From the NCBI RefSeq assembly GCF_000524195.1, contig NW_020170471.1, forward strand, positions 112,470 through 176,469: a DNA stretch of 64,000 bases, given 5' to 3'. The DNA is from Echinococcus granulosus. Its lineage: Eukaryota; Platyhelminthes; Cestoda; Cyclophyllidea; Taeniidae. A model generated the notes under the pieces. The model saw only the letters and a list, made by a program, of their open reading frames with translations. It did no database searches and was not told where the DNA came from. The translations under genes were made by a program, and so were the position numbers. Positions 1-19,600 of this stretch are shown here, one piece after another. Position 1 is the stretch's first letter. Every line of letters begins with the position of its first letter.

Positions 1-1165
1 TTCAGCAAGCTGCATGAAATCAAGGATTAGAGGTTGAGATATATTTGTAATTTTGTAGAACATGGAATCTATTTAAGATGTCTTCTGGTTCTAGCGATGC
101 AATCATTTTGTCCGAAAAAGAAACCTAATGAAGCCTCCTTAACTGTGTGAAAAGTTTGTGCATATCAAAGTGTAAGAGATTCACGTCAAGACTAATAATT
201 TATCAAAAATACTCAGGATATTCAAAGAAATAACTGGCAAGAACCTAATTAAAAAAAGACTATGCACAAAATGCATATACGCAAATATACAACAGAGACG
301 TACTTAGATTAAAAGGTATTTAATGTATAGTAAAACAATCGAAATGCTTTCGTCGCTAAAAAGTGGTGGCACTTCCCAGGCACATTTGGAAAGTCTACCA
401 AAGCAAACAACTGTCATAAAACGGCGCTAATTTAGCTGTGTTTGATCAATATTTGCACTATTATTCCCAGTCATTGCACACTCGTGTGCGTGTTATAGTT
501 TTTCAACCATGCTTCTAGGCCATCAAAAGGTGTTTACTGGCAATAAATAGTCTTCGAAAATAGTACGCGTTTTTACGACTTCACACAAACCCTGTGATTT
601 AATGAAAATTTTGAGGGCACATATTTATAGAGAACAATTTAATTGCCATCCTGCGAATCCCAAAGAACAAACTTTTAGACCACCGTACAAATGCAACCAC
701 AAACCGTGTTATAAACGTCTTTTTGAAAAATATTCGCAGCGTTGATAAGCACATCTGTTAAAAAAGAATAAACATGTGATTGCGACCACTGTTTCCAAGG
801 CGCTTTTATTTGTTTGAGTCCATAATTACTCAGTTATGAACGAATCCCATCTGTGAATTTTCTTGGAATTAACTACACTATAAGCAGTAAATCTAATGTA
901 CGAAAAAAATTTGGAGATTTGGCCTGTAAATCTTCCAACGACCTGGTTCTCATGCTCGTTTAATATTTCACTTTTATGATCTGATTGTCTATTTGTTTTA
1001 ATCACTTTGCGGGCTCCTTTGACTGATTCGTATTTTCATCCCTCACTGATTTTCACTGGCATGAGGAATTAGCACCTCGCTGCGTACTAGCGCAATTTTG
1101 GCAATTTGAATTACACTAAATAAATCAAATTCTTAGTTTGCATACTTGCTGTAAAGTGGATTACG
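1..1165. other. 5' flank of the SRPK gene, no gene seen
   Basis: AT-rich sequence without a convincing reading frame on either strand. It should contain the promoter and 5' UTR of the SRPK gene that starts at 1166, but I see no clear TATA box or initiator. A TTCTTAG at about 1129-1135 could be an acceptor for a 5' UTR intron or for spliced-leader trans-splicing, which flatworms use for some transcripts. That is inference only. Confidence 0.4.
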
Positions 1166-6952
<5,787 letters not shown>

Positions 6953-7690
6953 CTTTCCTCATGTGGTCATCTCTTTCCTCACTTTCAAATGTTTTAACCT
7001 TGTCCACTTCTCACCAACGTTCCGTTGCCATGTCCACCATCCATCTCCATTTATCTCTCTGTGTATGTGCTCTGGATTTTGGCACACTTGCGTATTGCCG
7101 TTTGTTCGCGCCTCCAACGAAGATCAGTCTTCACAAAGAGAAAGAAGATGAAGAAGTTTAACGCAAACCATTCGATCCTGTCCACTCATCCGTCTCTGAG
7201 TCTTTCTTCAGTTTAACTCTCATCAACACAAGCGTACATCTAAACACCCCATTCGTCCCCTAATGGACTTTTGTTTTATAATGTTGGCTTTGCTGACTGC
7301 CCAACCCGCCATCGCGTGAAGTTTTCCCTATCACTTTCGGCACCTGTGTATATACTGCAACTGCTCTACACCTCTGTCCACTCGCTCGTGTGTCTGCCCA
7401 CAAGCCAGTCGTCAATGCCACCGGGCCTGTGTCTCCCCTCTATTCCCTCTCTTTGCGTGTCGCTCCGGTCTCCAACTCTCTTCTCGTCCCCCACCCCCCT
7501 GTTAGTCAATGCGTGTATGGTTAGCTTTGAAAGAGAGAAGAAAAGGAAGGGGAGACGTTTCCTCATTTCTTTGCGTGCAGGCCAAGCCTCACTCACAATT
7601 GCCCTGCATGTGCAGTGTGCGTCTCTGCTCCGCACCTCTGCGGCTAACCTGTCCGTTTCTCATACCTGCAATTAAAACTATTATTTTTCT
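6953..7690 (+). terminator. SRPK 3' UTR with probable poly(A) signal
   Basis: The stretch after the SRPK stop codon is rich in pyrimidines and carries no supported gene. ATTAAA at 7671-7676 followed by a T-rich stretch is the best candidate cleavage signal, giving a 3' UTR of about 730 nt. No transcript data support it. Confidence 0.35.
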
Positions 7691-9060
7691 GTGATCTCTG
7701 TTTCGTTTTACTGTTGCCTCCTTGCGTGTGTGTGTGCGTGACATCATTTGGGCTCACGAGGCTGATTGGTGATTTAACACTGCATCACCGACGGCATGGG
7801 CTGTTTACTCCTTCAACTCGCCAGAAATTGCCATAAATGCGGGTTAAATGACCACCTAGACTTTAAGTTGCTGGCGCCAATCGCTCTCTAGACATTTTGG
7901 GCTTGCCTATCACATTTGTCAGACGTTCAGCTTAAATAGGTCAACTATTGGAATGGGCTATCGAAGCCGTGTTTATTGCGGCTGTTATGTTCCTACTACC
8001 CCGAGGTGTGAGCCGGATGACAAATTAAATCAGCTGGTTGCGATCTGCCCGGTAGACAGCGCCTGGCTGCCCTGAGTTGGTGAGCGCTAAACTTCTCCAG
8101 GCCTAATCTGTTTGGTCACGTGTCTATGTGATTCAGGTCACCTATACCTGTTACCGTTCTGCGATTACTCATCCGTCTGACCTTTTTAAAAGGTGTGTAT
8201 GTGGATACGTAGTACTGACGTCGGGACGTGCATTACGTGTCCTTCAACGAAGCCTAGGCTGCGAATTGGCAATGCAAGTAACTTTTAGGTGGGTTTTTTC
8301 TCCTCCCACCGAACATTTGGTGATATTCCCAAACGTGGGCAGAGCGAGGTAGGCACCTATGAGCATGCTTGAATGTATGTATAAAATAATTAGGGATAGA
8401 ATTAGCATTCGGCAGTTCGTTAATTCATTCGAATGACGCTACACTTGGGTGTGGAGCTTAATTGCACTCACTTCGTTGTTGAGGCGGTGGTGGCGGTGGT
8501 AAATGAATTCAGAACATTTGACCGCAAGCCCTTGAGATCAATCATGCCAAGAGTGCGTACATGTCAAGCCAGGTTACAACCTCTAGCTATGTGTGTTTGG
8601 AAGAAGTTTGAAGCAACTGACAGCCCTCTAGCTTGGAGTCTGGTGTATTTTGAATTTTACTTTTGCTTGATTCTTTCATCCGTGGTAATTTGTCAACCAA
8701 GCGACATGCCACAGGGGTTCCTAGTGCCAGTAACTGATTTCTTGCCCGCTGCTAACTTGGTTCATTTTCTGCTTTGCAGACATCGGGTCAGGTCTTGTGT
8801 TTAACTAATTGGTTCGTGGATGGTGCTGGCTCTCGAATCGGGACTTAATTTTACGCCCTCCCGTGAGATGGGACGCTATACTGTGGCGGTGCTACGCGCT
8901 GTAGTAAGCAGTAAGTGTGACCTACATACTTCTACGCTACCACTGCTACTTTCCCATGCCCAGGCCACGTCTCCTGTGTGGGACACATGACCTCTCTTCC
9001 ACACTGGTGATCAAGATGTCGCACGCAATACTGGTAGTGTGTAGGTGTGTGGCTACATAG
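7691..9060. other. Intergenic, no gene seen
   Basis: Mixed-composition sequence downstream of SRPK. The open frames seen, including one of 123 codons at 8433-8804, have no recognisable domain and no consistent splice context. A possible tiny first exon at 8870-8908 ends in a GTAAGT donor, but no partner exon was found. Confidence 0.4.
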
Positions 9061-9069
9061 ACTCTGATC

Positions 9070-9290
9070 CCTGGGCCCATACTGTTGCAAGTAAAGTGTA
9101 CCCAGGATCTTTCGTGAAGCGTCACCCCAACGACGGTGGTGTCGAACCTCAATTCATTGACCTCTACCGAGTAGATGATGATAGGAAGCTGAGGTGCTGT
9201 ACTAGTGCCGTGCCAAAGGGTCTAGTGAGGGTAGACGAAAAGGCGTGTGGGGCGCCTACCTACTTCTGGATGCTTGACGGCTGATGAATT
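9070..9290 (+). repeat. Dispersed repeat, copy 1
   Basis: Similar in the same orientation to 11380-11600, by eye around two-thirds identical over about 200 nt with small indels. Shared blocks include the GGTGGTGT.AACCT segment, the TAGATRATGRTRG segment and the GTGTGG..CGCCT segment near the end. Neither copy has an intact frame across the unit. Probably an old, non-autonomous interspersed repeat; family not identified. Confidence 0.5.
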
Positions 9291-9360
9291 GGGTGCACAA
9301 ACAAGGTGTCACTTGCTTTTCATTAGATAGCAGATTTGATCGCTTGATTACGCAAGAGGT

Positions 9361-9380
9361 GGTGTGTGTGTGTGTGTGTG
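9361..9380. repeat. (GT)n microsatellite
   Basis: Uninterrupted GT dinucleotide run, followed by a short GA-rich tract. Confidence 0.9.
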
Positions 9381-11379
9381 AAAGAGAGAGCGAGTGATGG
9401 GGACAAACATGCGAGTAGGTTCACATTAAGTGGTATCAATGACGTGATCCACACCGAGATCACTCATGCATGTGGTAGTACCTGCTTCGAGTAATTCGTC
9501 ACTCCTTGAATTAATTGACAATGACTTACATGCGAAATTAATTTCACTACACAACAGAACTACCAACTCGGGTTGACATTTTGCGACCACGCATTACTGA
9601 CACTTTTCTATCGCTCCGATTCCAAGGCGAGACCAAGCAACCGCTCGCCAATACAGCCACTCTCTCTAAATACATGCTGGGTATGACAACTCGACTTGAC
9701 ACCGTGTGTTTCCCTATTGCTTAATTCGACCTGTGGAAACACACTGACAGTGAATATGTTTACTTGTGAACTTTCCATGCAATCGTGATGTGTTGTGCTA
9801 GGCCCATTTGAGGTTCACAGGTGCTGCTAATCTGTAGGAAACATTGCACATACACACACGCACCCTGTGATTACTTGTAATTAAATTATAAACACGTAGA
9901 GGGTGTACAAGGTTAATGCCCTCCCCCCCCCCTCACCTCCACCTGCACCGTTGGCACGATGTAAAGCAGCCACGAGACGGGAACTGTTTTTATTGGTATC
10001 GCAAGCCAATGTTCACACCTAGTTGGCTTCTTTTTTCCTTCTTTCTTAATAAGGGAGTGTAAGTTGTTTGTAGTTGACCCCTCGCGATTCCACGGAAGCA
10101 AGGCTTGGGTGTAAGCACTGTCACGGATATCCTCTCTCCTTTCCTCTTCACCTACAATACACGCGCCTTTTCAACACGAGGGATTTGTAGACACCTCCGC
10201 AGTGCTAAAGGGCCCTATTACCTGTCAAAGTTGTTTCACAAGGCCTCTATTCGCCCTATATGCCAGACCTCGAGTACCCTTGTCCACCTTCAATCGACTT
10301 TAATGCCTCTTTAAAACGCCCAGCATAGATCGGAGCAATTTCTCACTTCGGATGGCCTCTGTGAGTCGATTTATCGCCCTGGATTGCCTCCTGTTGTGCC
10401 CCCTTTTTTGATGAAGAAACGTGTCTGGTAATGAAGCCAGACCATTAAACGGGCTTCTGGCTTATTTATTTTCTTTCTCAAAAACAGCTTGTTGATTCAC
10501 CAAAAGGGGACTAGTGTGAAATAACCTGGCGCCTTTGTCACTTGCTGATGCGGTGTGCTCAGTGAGTCAGTTCGAATGTGTCACTCAGCACGTGACCAAA
10601 TCACGGCCAAAATTGACAGGTCTTGTAAAAATGGAATTTCCCTGGTAAATAATCACTTGCTAGTGCCAAAAAAAGTTGGCACCTCCATTTGTCTGACGCA
10701 ATCGCTCCCATTCATGCTTTCTCCAAAATGCAACAAATTGTTGCCGTCAAAAGGGGAGAAGAAAAAAGTGATTCAAGGCTATCACACCCTTTCTTTACCC
10801 GCTTAAATTGAGCTGTGAAGTTCATCAGTAAAATTTGCTCTGTCGTCACGTTTTTCACCAAGTAGAGACGTGATGGCGGTAGGACCATCTGCAAATCTGG
10901 TGATCTGAAGTTACACCCTCAGTTTATTGGAAATGACAAATTTATTTTCTCGATTTTTAAATCACCTCATATTTTGAGAGGACAAAAGGAACAACGAAAT
11001 TTGATTTGAGCGTTGTAGCTTGTCCACGGAATTCTCTGTGGCCTATCTAGCCTAAGTCAACAGATTGGCCTGCATTAATGGGAACGGGTAAATCACAAAG
11101 GCGGCAGGAAGTGTGCAGAGAACGGGTTGGCATTTTTATAGCTCTTAATGACTGATTTTCGCCTCGGATAGATGAAAGTTAAAGTGGACCATCATGCTTC
11201 GGAAGGGAGAGGTGGGCATGATTCCATCATGGATGTTCAAACTTACCCGGATCATTCGAATTCGTGATCTTTCGTGAGAAGGTTTGCTACTCTGATGATA
11301 CCGTGCTTTGTGTAATCTACGTACTACTACTTCCACTATTCAATGCGCCTTCCCTTCCTTCCTCGTGAATTCCCGGCTC

Positions 11380-11600
11380 TGGGCTTGCACGGACATAAGT
11401 GAAGTGATCTTGTGGTCTTGAATTAAGTGCCACCTCAACGAAGGTGGTGTTAAACCTAAGCGTGTTGACATTCACTAGGTAGATAATGGTGGCACGCTGA
11501 AGAGCTGGACCAGTGCAGTACCCAGTGAGGGCAGAAGAGGAGGTGTGTGGAACGCCTGCCTGCCTCTGGGTGCTGATTGCCAGATAGCTAATGAACGGAT
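11380..11600 (+). repeat. Dispersed repeat, copy 2
   Basis: Second copy of the repeat at 9070-9290, same orientation, about 2.3 kb downstream. The match starts weakly near CTGGGC and is clearest from about 11440 to 11580. The two copies differ by many substitutions and short indels, so the insertion or duplication is old. Confidence 0.5.
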
Positions 11601-14600
11601 GGGCAAAGGTGAAATTGTAGAAGAGGCAAATTTCCCTGTGCATATGGTGTGGAGGCACAAGCTTCGAGGAGTATTTGTAGCCCCAAAATGTTATCTCATC
11701 CTAGTTACCTGATCGGTTTTCCCTTTTTTTTACCGATGAAAGGTGCCTCTGTTGTACTGATGCTTATTTCTAATAACGAAGTGGCTTTGCAGGAATTAGT
11801 TTAACGGTGACATCTGTGCGTGGATTTACCTTAACACTGCGTAGAAATCAGAAGTACAAATCAGTTTTTCAACTTTACTTTCCAAAAGTTCCGGCTTGGT
11901 TTGAGCGCGCCAAAAAGGTTGCGCCGTATTTAATACATAAAACAAGAAATGTTTTCACAAAGGAATAAATCATTTCGGCTACTATAAATAGATTGTGGCA
12001 TAAAATACACATGAATACGTAATAATTTTTGGTGTTTTTCCCATTCACCTCTACCTTCATAACCTTGGAACGAGCAGATCTGTTGGATGGGTACAGTGGA
12101 TTGTGGTTATAAGGGTCCCGAGGTGGCCTCCTCATCCTCAACTAATGGCGTCCGCTCAGTCACGAGGTCCGCCTATTGCTGGCTGGTTCTCGCTTTGGGG
12201 GTTACGCTCGAACAAACATGCATTACGAACAAATGCATACATTCTGAATGCTTTGCTCAGGAATGAGTTGGAGGTAGCATTTGAATCGCTCCGAGATCGC
12301 GAAGAAGGTGACTTTGCACTTTTCCACAGTGCTAGTCTTGGTAGAGCTCCAGTGATAACCTTAGGGCAAGGTCGATGAAGTCACTTCAAATTTTGCACAC
12401 GCACAAAATTTTTTGGTCTTACTGTAGCCTGACGGGAGCGAGGCCATGAAGATGTTTCGTTTTTACACGCAATTTTTCATCAGATTTGAGGTGTAAATTG
12501 TTAAAGAGGGATTTTCGGTTTTTCCGATCTTAATTTTACCTTGGTTTAAACAGGGAGAAAGGACGTTCTGCTTTTGGATAACTCCATCTCTTCAAGGTCA
12601 ATCACAAGTTTGTATTTTTATCTGGGTTCTGCACCATCATCAGGTTCTGGAAATAGGGAAAAAGTGCTCCTAATGATAAAACCCATCTTTCGTCATATCA
12701 GCTTCCCTAAAAAATGGCGGCTATGTGAATGAAGGTCGCTGTTCTGCCTCTGGCTGCTGGCGCAACCACCTCAATAGCCTGCATTCAGAGCCGACAGGCG
12801 GTTGCTGAGCCACGAATGGGGTCAATCACGCAGGAAGGAGTTGTAGAAGCCATCACAGCTCTAATCCTCCCCCATCAAGTCGACACTACGCGGAAATCTG
12901 GTCGTTGGGAGTAGAGTTATTAGTTAAACAAAGCAATAAAGTGTTTTCTTCCATCCGTGTCGTTTAAAACAAAATCAATGACTATAACACTCCCTTAGCC
13001 AAATTTTGGCCTCCTTCTCTGCGACTACTCTCCCCACCGTTTGACTAGTGGCTAGACCGATCCTCTTTTGGGGCATCATTTTACGGTGCGTTTTGCACTC
13101 ACTTTTTTATTTACTTTTTCTCTTGTTGCACATATAGTGACTTGCAGTAATGCCATTTGTGGTGACAATACGTGCCTACTAATCACTGTCGTCAACCTCG
13201 TTTTAATGCCATCTTCTGCAGGATGTTCACACAGCGAATTTACACTTTCACGGTGAGAAATTTAGTTAATTTATCCGTTGTTGAAGACCAAGGAATTATC
13301 TCGAGTCCCCTGGAGAAGCTAGTTTATTGGTCCACCTTTTTGAAGGGTCCGATGAAGGGGAGGAGTTAGTGAGGTTAGGGAATTAGAAAGGAGGTCGCTG
13401 TTGTGCCAAACGCAGTTTCATCCAACTCCCCTCCCACCGCCTCACCTCGAGGGGCTCAATCACTATCGCAAAACCTATTAAAATGCAGTAGATTTTATTT
13501 TCTTCATACCATCCTTTCCTATGTCTAATTAGCAGGTAAATGCATGAAGAGATGAGGCAAAGTTTGACCCAATTTCACACTACTTTTTATTTTCCGGTTC
13601 AAAAATGAGAGCTTTGAGAAAGAAAATGCCTTTTATTTGTTGTCTTGGTTACTTCTAAATGCTTACGAATCTGTTGCACCATCATCAATGTGATGTCATT
13701 GGAGATGTAAAACCACTTGTGTTGGTGCCACCCACGTCAAACACGCCATGTTAATCTCCCACTTATCAGAACGAGTAGAAAGTGCTCCACAATGTCACTA
13801 GGATCCCATGGTTTAAAACTTTTCTACCTTGCCCAAAATGTGGCATCAAAACGTCGTCAATCCCCATGACAAACTATTCAATAACCTAAGTGCCACAAGC
13901 ATAGCAACCAGGAGGTCTGGGGGGCAGGAGGCAGGACAGTGGTGGTAGTGGAAGCAGAGAAAATGAACGCTCCCTACAGGTCGTGGCAAAAGTTTCCAGG
14001 TCATTCAATTTGTTCACCACTTCCCTTACCGATGTTATGACACGGAGCGCCGACTGACTGACTGACATGTGATAAGGAACACCCATATATGGTAAAGTTA
14101 GGCGTAAAAACATATAATTGGTTAACCTCAAATGATCTCACTCTCCTGATCCCACAGGAGTACGCCCATGACATTATGCTTCTCTTGTTTGCGTGTGGTG
14201 AACTGTGCACGCGGTTGTTCTCTTGTTGAGCGCCCAAGAGCACCTCAACCCGTCTCAAACGTATGCAAGACAAACTTCTTCTTCCTCGCCTCTTTTGGAA
14301 ATGTTTCGAGGTACCCCTCATAGCACCTCAACATTTGCTCCTGTCAAGAGCTGCGCTTTAGGATGGGATTGGATAAAGTGAGTGATGCTGTCTCTTTCCG
14401 TCCTTCATAATGCCCCTGGTGACATTTCTGCAGTTGGTGACCATCGCGTGCCAGATAGACACGTGAGATGACCTCGACAGTTGGAAGGTGAAAGTGAAGG
14501 GGAAACGGAACTTCCTCGGGTGATACATGCACTTGTTTAAGGGGAGGTGGAAGTCGTCTTCCAGAAACAAAGTATTACATAGCAGCAGCACTCACAGGAG

Positions 14601-16510
14601 CGCCTTCTATCCTCTTGGGAGAGACTTTCACCTCATGAATGTTATAAATGAGTAGGTTTTTTTGTCGAGATTCTTTTATCTTCAATTTGCCTCTAAAGGG
14701 TGGCACACGAACGCCATTTTAATGCCTTATTGCCACTTGTGGAGCAATGGTGTGACAATTACGATGATCCGCGTGCTCGCTGCATCAAGAAATCATTGAC
14801 GTCTGCCAGGAGGAAGGAAAGAGGAGTGAAGGGCACCAACAGTCGTTTTATTAGAGGTAATAAATGTTAGCAGCGAAGTGCTCGAAAATAATGAAGAATT
14901 GTGAGTGGCACCCTTCAATATTTTTTAACGATTTTTATTATCTGTTTATCTTTTTTTCGAAATAATGGGCAAGGAACTTGTACTTCTCTCTTAAATTTTC
15001 ATTACTAACAGAGATTGCCTCATTTGCACATCAAATCGGTACTTTTATCGCCCTGCTGAGGGAGGCAGTCAGGTCAGGTGATCGTGGAGCGATTTGTCAT
15101 TTTTGTTTTTATTATTCTCCTTGGAAAGACGTAAAGTCAAAAAAGGAAAAAAAAGAAGTCTCGTAATGACCTTCAACATTGTGGAAGAAGCAACTTAGCC
15201 TCTCCAAATTGTAGTGGATTTACCAGTGGCGCTTTTTTTCTCACCTGCCAGTTTGGATTGATACTATCCGCGATGTCTTAACTCCACTATGAATTGACCA
15301 AGGGCGCAAAAATTTTGGACTTTTTAAGGACTGAAAAAAGTATTTTTGATTTTGTCGGTCGTTCGGGCGTATTAACAAATTTGTGATTAATAGCAAATCC
15401 AGAACGGTCGGGGTAAAAAGTCAGTTCTGTATTTAGAACCGCACAGGGGCTGCCACCGCGGAAGTTGATTGCCATGTTATTTACTAGAAGGAATTACGAA
15501 AAAATGGATTTTGTTATCATCTGAATAGCCTTTTCCAAGGAGGCTCAGTGACGGTACAGATGTGAGGTTGTGCGCCCTAAACTAAAAGTGATAATAAAAT
15601 TACTTTCAAATGAGTAATTACACACTTTATGAATTTACTACGCCTCTAATTGGCCCTACAAATGAGGAATTTTATTCTATCCGCTTTGCCGTTTTCCGGG
15701 TCAGAGAGGAATCTCAAATATATCCAAGCTGACTCACAGCTCTCAACGCACCCCAAAAAAGTACGAACGCTCGTTTTTTCTGTTTCCAAGTCGTTACTAA
15801 TTTTGGACAAAGGGCGGCCAGCAAACACCAATCACATCCATGCTGGGCGGTGACCTTCAAACCCTCATAAATATCGACTCATCAGGCCATTTAAATGAGA
15901 AATGAGGCTATTCAGAGACGGGAAATAAAGAAATGGGACAAAGTATACTGACACCTTTCAAAAATGCCACTTTTTAAGTGAGCGCTACTTAAAGCAGTTA
16001 CAGTCTGTACGTCTGTGACAATGCCGCATTAAAATAAGCAATGATTTCGAATAGGAGCCGCCTAAGAACTGCGAAGTTTTGTGTTATTATCCAAGCATTA
16101 GATCATATTCATATTGTAATTGGTTCTAAGCCACTTTCCTCTATTAAAAACACTTGTTATATACTTTGGAGGGAAAGGGGGATGGGAGAGACCATTTGAA
16201 TTCCACTACTTCTTGCCTCTGGGCTAATAAAAGTGGAGTGACGAACCGCTTTCCCACCTCTATAAATCGAGTAATTGCTCACCCTTTCCAAATTGATTTT
16301 AATTTCCCTTCTACATTCAGCAATTTGCAATTTTTTTCTTTTCCCTAATCTTCGATTAAACCAATTTGTGCTACGTAGTGGCTATGGCAATTGGCACCCT
16401 GTTTAAAGGTGGTGTTTTTGGTCACACCTCATAACTTTTGACCTCATTGGTAGACTCTGTTTTGCGTAAATCACATTAAATTTTGGCGCACATATTAAGG
16501 GAAAGTGATG
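11601..16510. other. Gene-poor spacer
   Basis: No complete gene recognised. One exon-like piece stands out at 13222-13252, 31 nt long, between a TTCTGCAG acceptor and a G|GTGAGA donor. The 91-codon open frame at 12103-12378 has no known motif. Composition is AT-rich with frequent short homopolymers. Confidence 0.4.
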
Positions 16511-16610
16511 NNNNNNNNNNNNNNNNNNNNNNNNNNNNNNNNNNNNNNNNNNNNNNNNNNNNNNNNNNNNNNNNNNNNNNNNNNNNNNNNNNNNNNNNNN
16601 NNNNNNNNNN
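16511..16610. other. Assembly gap (100 N)
   Basis: Exactly 100 unknown bases, the usual placeholder for a scaffold gap of unknown size. Distances across this point cannot be trusted, and an exon or repeat could be hidden in it. Confidence 0.99.
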
Positions 16611-19600
16611 TATTTTTAATTTGGAAAGCACTTTTAAAAGTACTCTGGGGTCATTGAAACCGCGAACTCGTGCCTTCTGAGCGTGGGCTCAGACCATAGT
16701 GGAGTTGCAGACTTTAGATGATTTTTCGGCTTTTTTTTATTTCCTGGGAAAAAGGGGCGGAAACAAGTTAACAATTTGCTTATAATTTGTGTGAGTTTTT
16801 TTACTTACTGGATATTTCCTCAATTTGGCGCCATTTGTACGAGAGCGGTACACTCCAGTCAATTGAGCCAGTTTACAGAACATAGTCAGCACCCGCTGCC
16901 ACAATGCCAGTCTATTGCTGCATGGAAAGATATTTGACTTTCGGTTTTTCCTTTTTTTAGTAATGACGCTACATCTTTGGTAATGATTGCCAACCCGACC
17001 AAAAGGGATCGAAGGTCTGACTTCATTGGTTGGATGGCTTACCTTAGCATCACAAGGGGCATGTAACTGTTGCCTTTGGAGAATGACAATACGAGGACTG
17101 TGGAAATCCAGGAAATGACATTTCCCCCCCCCCCCTTCCTCCTCCTGATACATTCATTAACGTAGCATTTCACTTCTTCCAATGGACTTTTGAAATGTAC
17201 CGCCTATTATCTTCCATCTCTTTGTACTCCTTCGCAGAGGCGTCACCTCCAGAAACCCTGGCTGAATTTTCAAGTACTCTTATGCTATGGATCACTGCAA
17301 ACACCTTCACATACCAATTTCACGATTGGCCCAAGTTCACACGATGGCTGGTGACGGCCGGAGTCGACAAATTATCCATTTAAACTACACATGCTCCCCC
17401 CTCCTCGATCTACCAGCTTTGATTGTAGTCTCCGTCGCTCCCCACCCACCATTTTCAGGACTTTGTAGAAGGTCCACACTTAATTTGTTTTAAAGACAGA
17501 TGCCACGAAAATGTGGTAAATCTTCTTAATAGGGGCCACGTTAGCGTAACAAGCAATTACGCAGGAATGAATGACTGCTGTAAGATAAAAGGTGTCCGAA
17601 AATAATGCTTTATAAAGACAAAAAATAAAACATCGAAAGACACTATTGCCATCCAACGTCGATCCTCTCTCATGTGAGCGGTACTCCCTTTGAAGTACTT
17701 CCAATTTTGAGGTCATGCTTAAAAGTACTTAATGAGTTTCTTTTCTTTCACCCCTTTTTTCCTCCGTTATTACTTCTTTAACGGAAGCATTCTCTGCGGG
17801 TACTGCAAAGCATTATTAGGCAGCGTTATGTGTAAAAAGAAATATTAGACTTTTGTGCCTGAGAATGGAGGTCAAGTAATGCCTCCTTTCTTTAGTTGGC
17901 ATGGGAACTTGCAGAACTTGAAAAAGAGAACGCCCTGTGATTCCCATAGATTTGGAGAGTGCGAGAGAGAGAGGGGCTCCACTCGATGAAATTCACTGTG
18001 ATCTGTCTAACTGCGCTGCTTTGCTACTACGTAGTTCACCGCCTAAGTCAGATCTCTTGTGACCCTGCACGGTGTATGTGAGGTTACCTGTTTTAAAGGT
18101 TATTGCAATCCGGTTAATATTTTTTGTGGAATATATTCAAGTAATGTGAATGAAAGGATTGGGGGCTATCCCACGCCGAAAAAGAAAACCGGATTACAGT
18201 GATTCTCACTTCTAAGGGGGATGGACAATCGACATCAGTTAACTGCGACCGTCCAGAGGCCAAATCCTCATTATCTTTTTTAACTCCTCTCTCTGAGATC
18301 AATATAACTGTCACCATTTTTTGGTTTCTCATTTTCCGATCCCATTGCACTTGAGAGCAGTCACAGAAATTATACAAGATTCCCTTTTAGTCTGTACCAA
18401 AAAAAGAGGAGATAAAAGAAAATGAAGGTCTACTGCTCCCTTAAATACAGTGAGAAGTGCCCACTTTGTTATCGGACGTCAAAGTTCTTCGGATCTTTAC
18501 TGGAAACCTTTTCGCCCTCTGCCTAGTTTCTTCGTGTTGATCAAGTGAACGAAATTCCTCACGTATCTTACATTTCTGTTTTTTTTCTTTTCCCAAAGTA
18601 AAAGCAACTTTATGTCATCGAGTGATCAAGATGGTTGGTGGGAATTTTATGGTTGTCCGACCTCTAATAACCACATTTCTAACGTTCGGTCTACTTTGAA
18701 CCTGATGGATGTGATAGCAGTCTGTTTGTTGAAAATGGTAAGGTGCTGTAGCCCATTTTCTCACTTAAAAAAAGCGGTTAAATGGAAACTTCTCTCTCTC
18801 CTTAACAAGTAATGCCTTATTGCATGTTATCAGTGAGTAGAATACTCAAGGAGTGACGTATTTTGCGAACATTGAGAGCAGGAATAATACGATTCCTGGG
18901 AAGGTAAAGTCGTGGAGGTTAATCAAATGAGAGAATATGGAAAGACCATCAATTGATTCTTCGTTTCTTTCACATGCTTTATAATGATGCACCATTGAGA
19001 GAGAGGGGATTGTTTACTGACTGACGTGTAGTGATGCTATTATCGCCTGAATGATGTGTGCCACCTTTCGGCTACATTTGACAATCATTGATTAGGTAGA
19101 CAAGATAGGTGCGAGATAAAAGTGAGGCAACGGAGACAAGATTCCTTTTTTAACTTCTTAGTTATATTCGTGTGAAATAGTTATTAATACTTTTGTATTT
19201 TTTCAGATAGCGTTTATCTTGTGGAGGAGGGAGGGGAAGGGAGGGGGCTAAAAATTCACAAATGAAGATATAATGTGAGTCTAGTTTAAATGGCAGCAAG
19301 AGGGGACACATCGTTTCGCCTTTCACCTCACAAGTTCGAGAGTCATTGAGGCAGAATCTGGAAGCGACTTCTGAGTACGCTAATTTGGGCGGGAGGTGAT
19401 GGGGGTGGAAGTGGGACGGAAAAAAATTTTTAGATGATCTTCCCATAAATTTGGGAAAAATACCTGAAAAGGTGACTGGAAGGAATCATAAATATTCCTT
19501 CGTGACTTAGAGTAGGTGAAAGGAGGCAACATTTTTTTTTCACATCCTGTTAAGCTGAAAACCAATCGGTCGGAACTGTGCGGATTTGAATTGACGCTAC

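Noticed and set aside
16483..16680. Open frame running through the N gap
   Set aside because: The frame is open only because unknown bases hold no stops.
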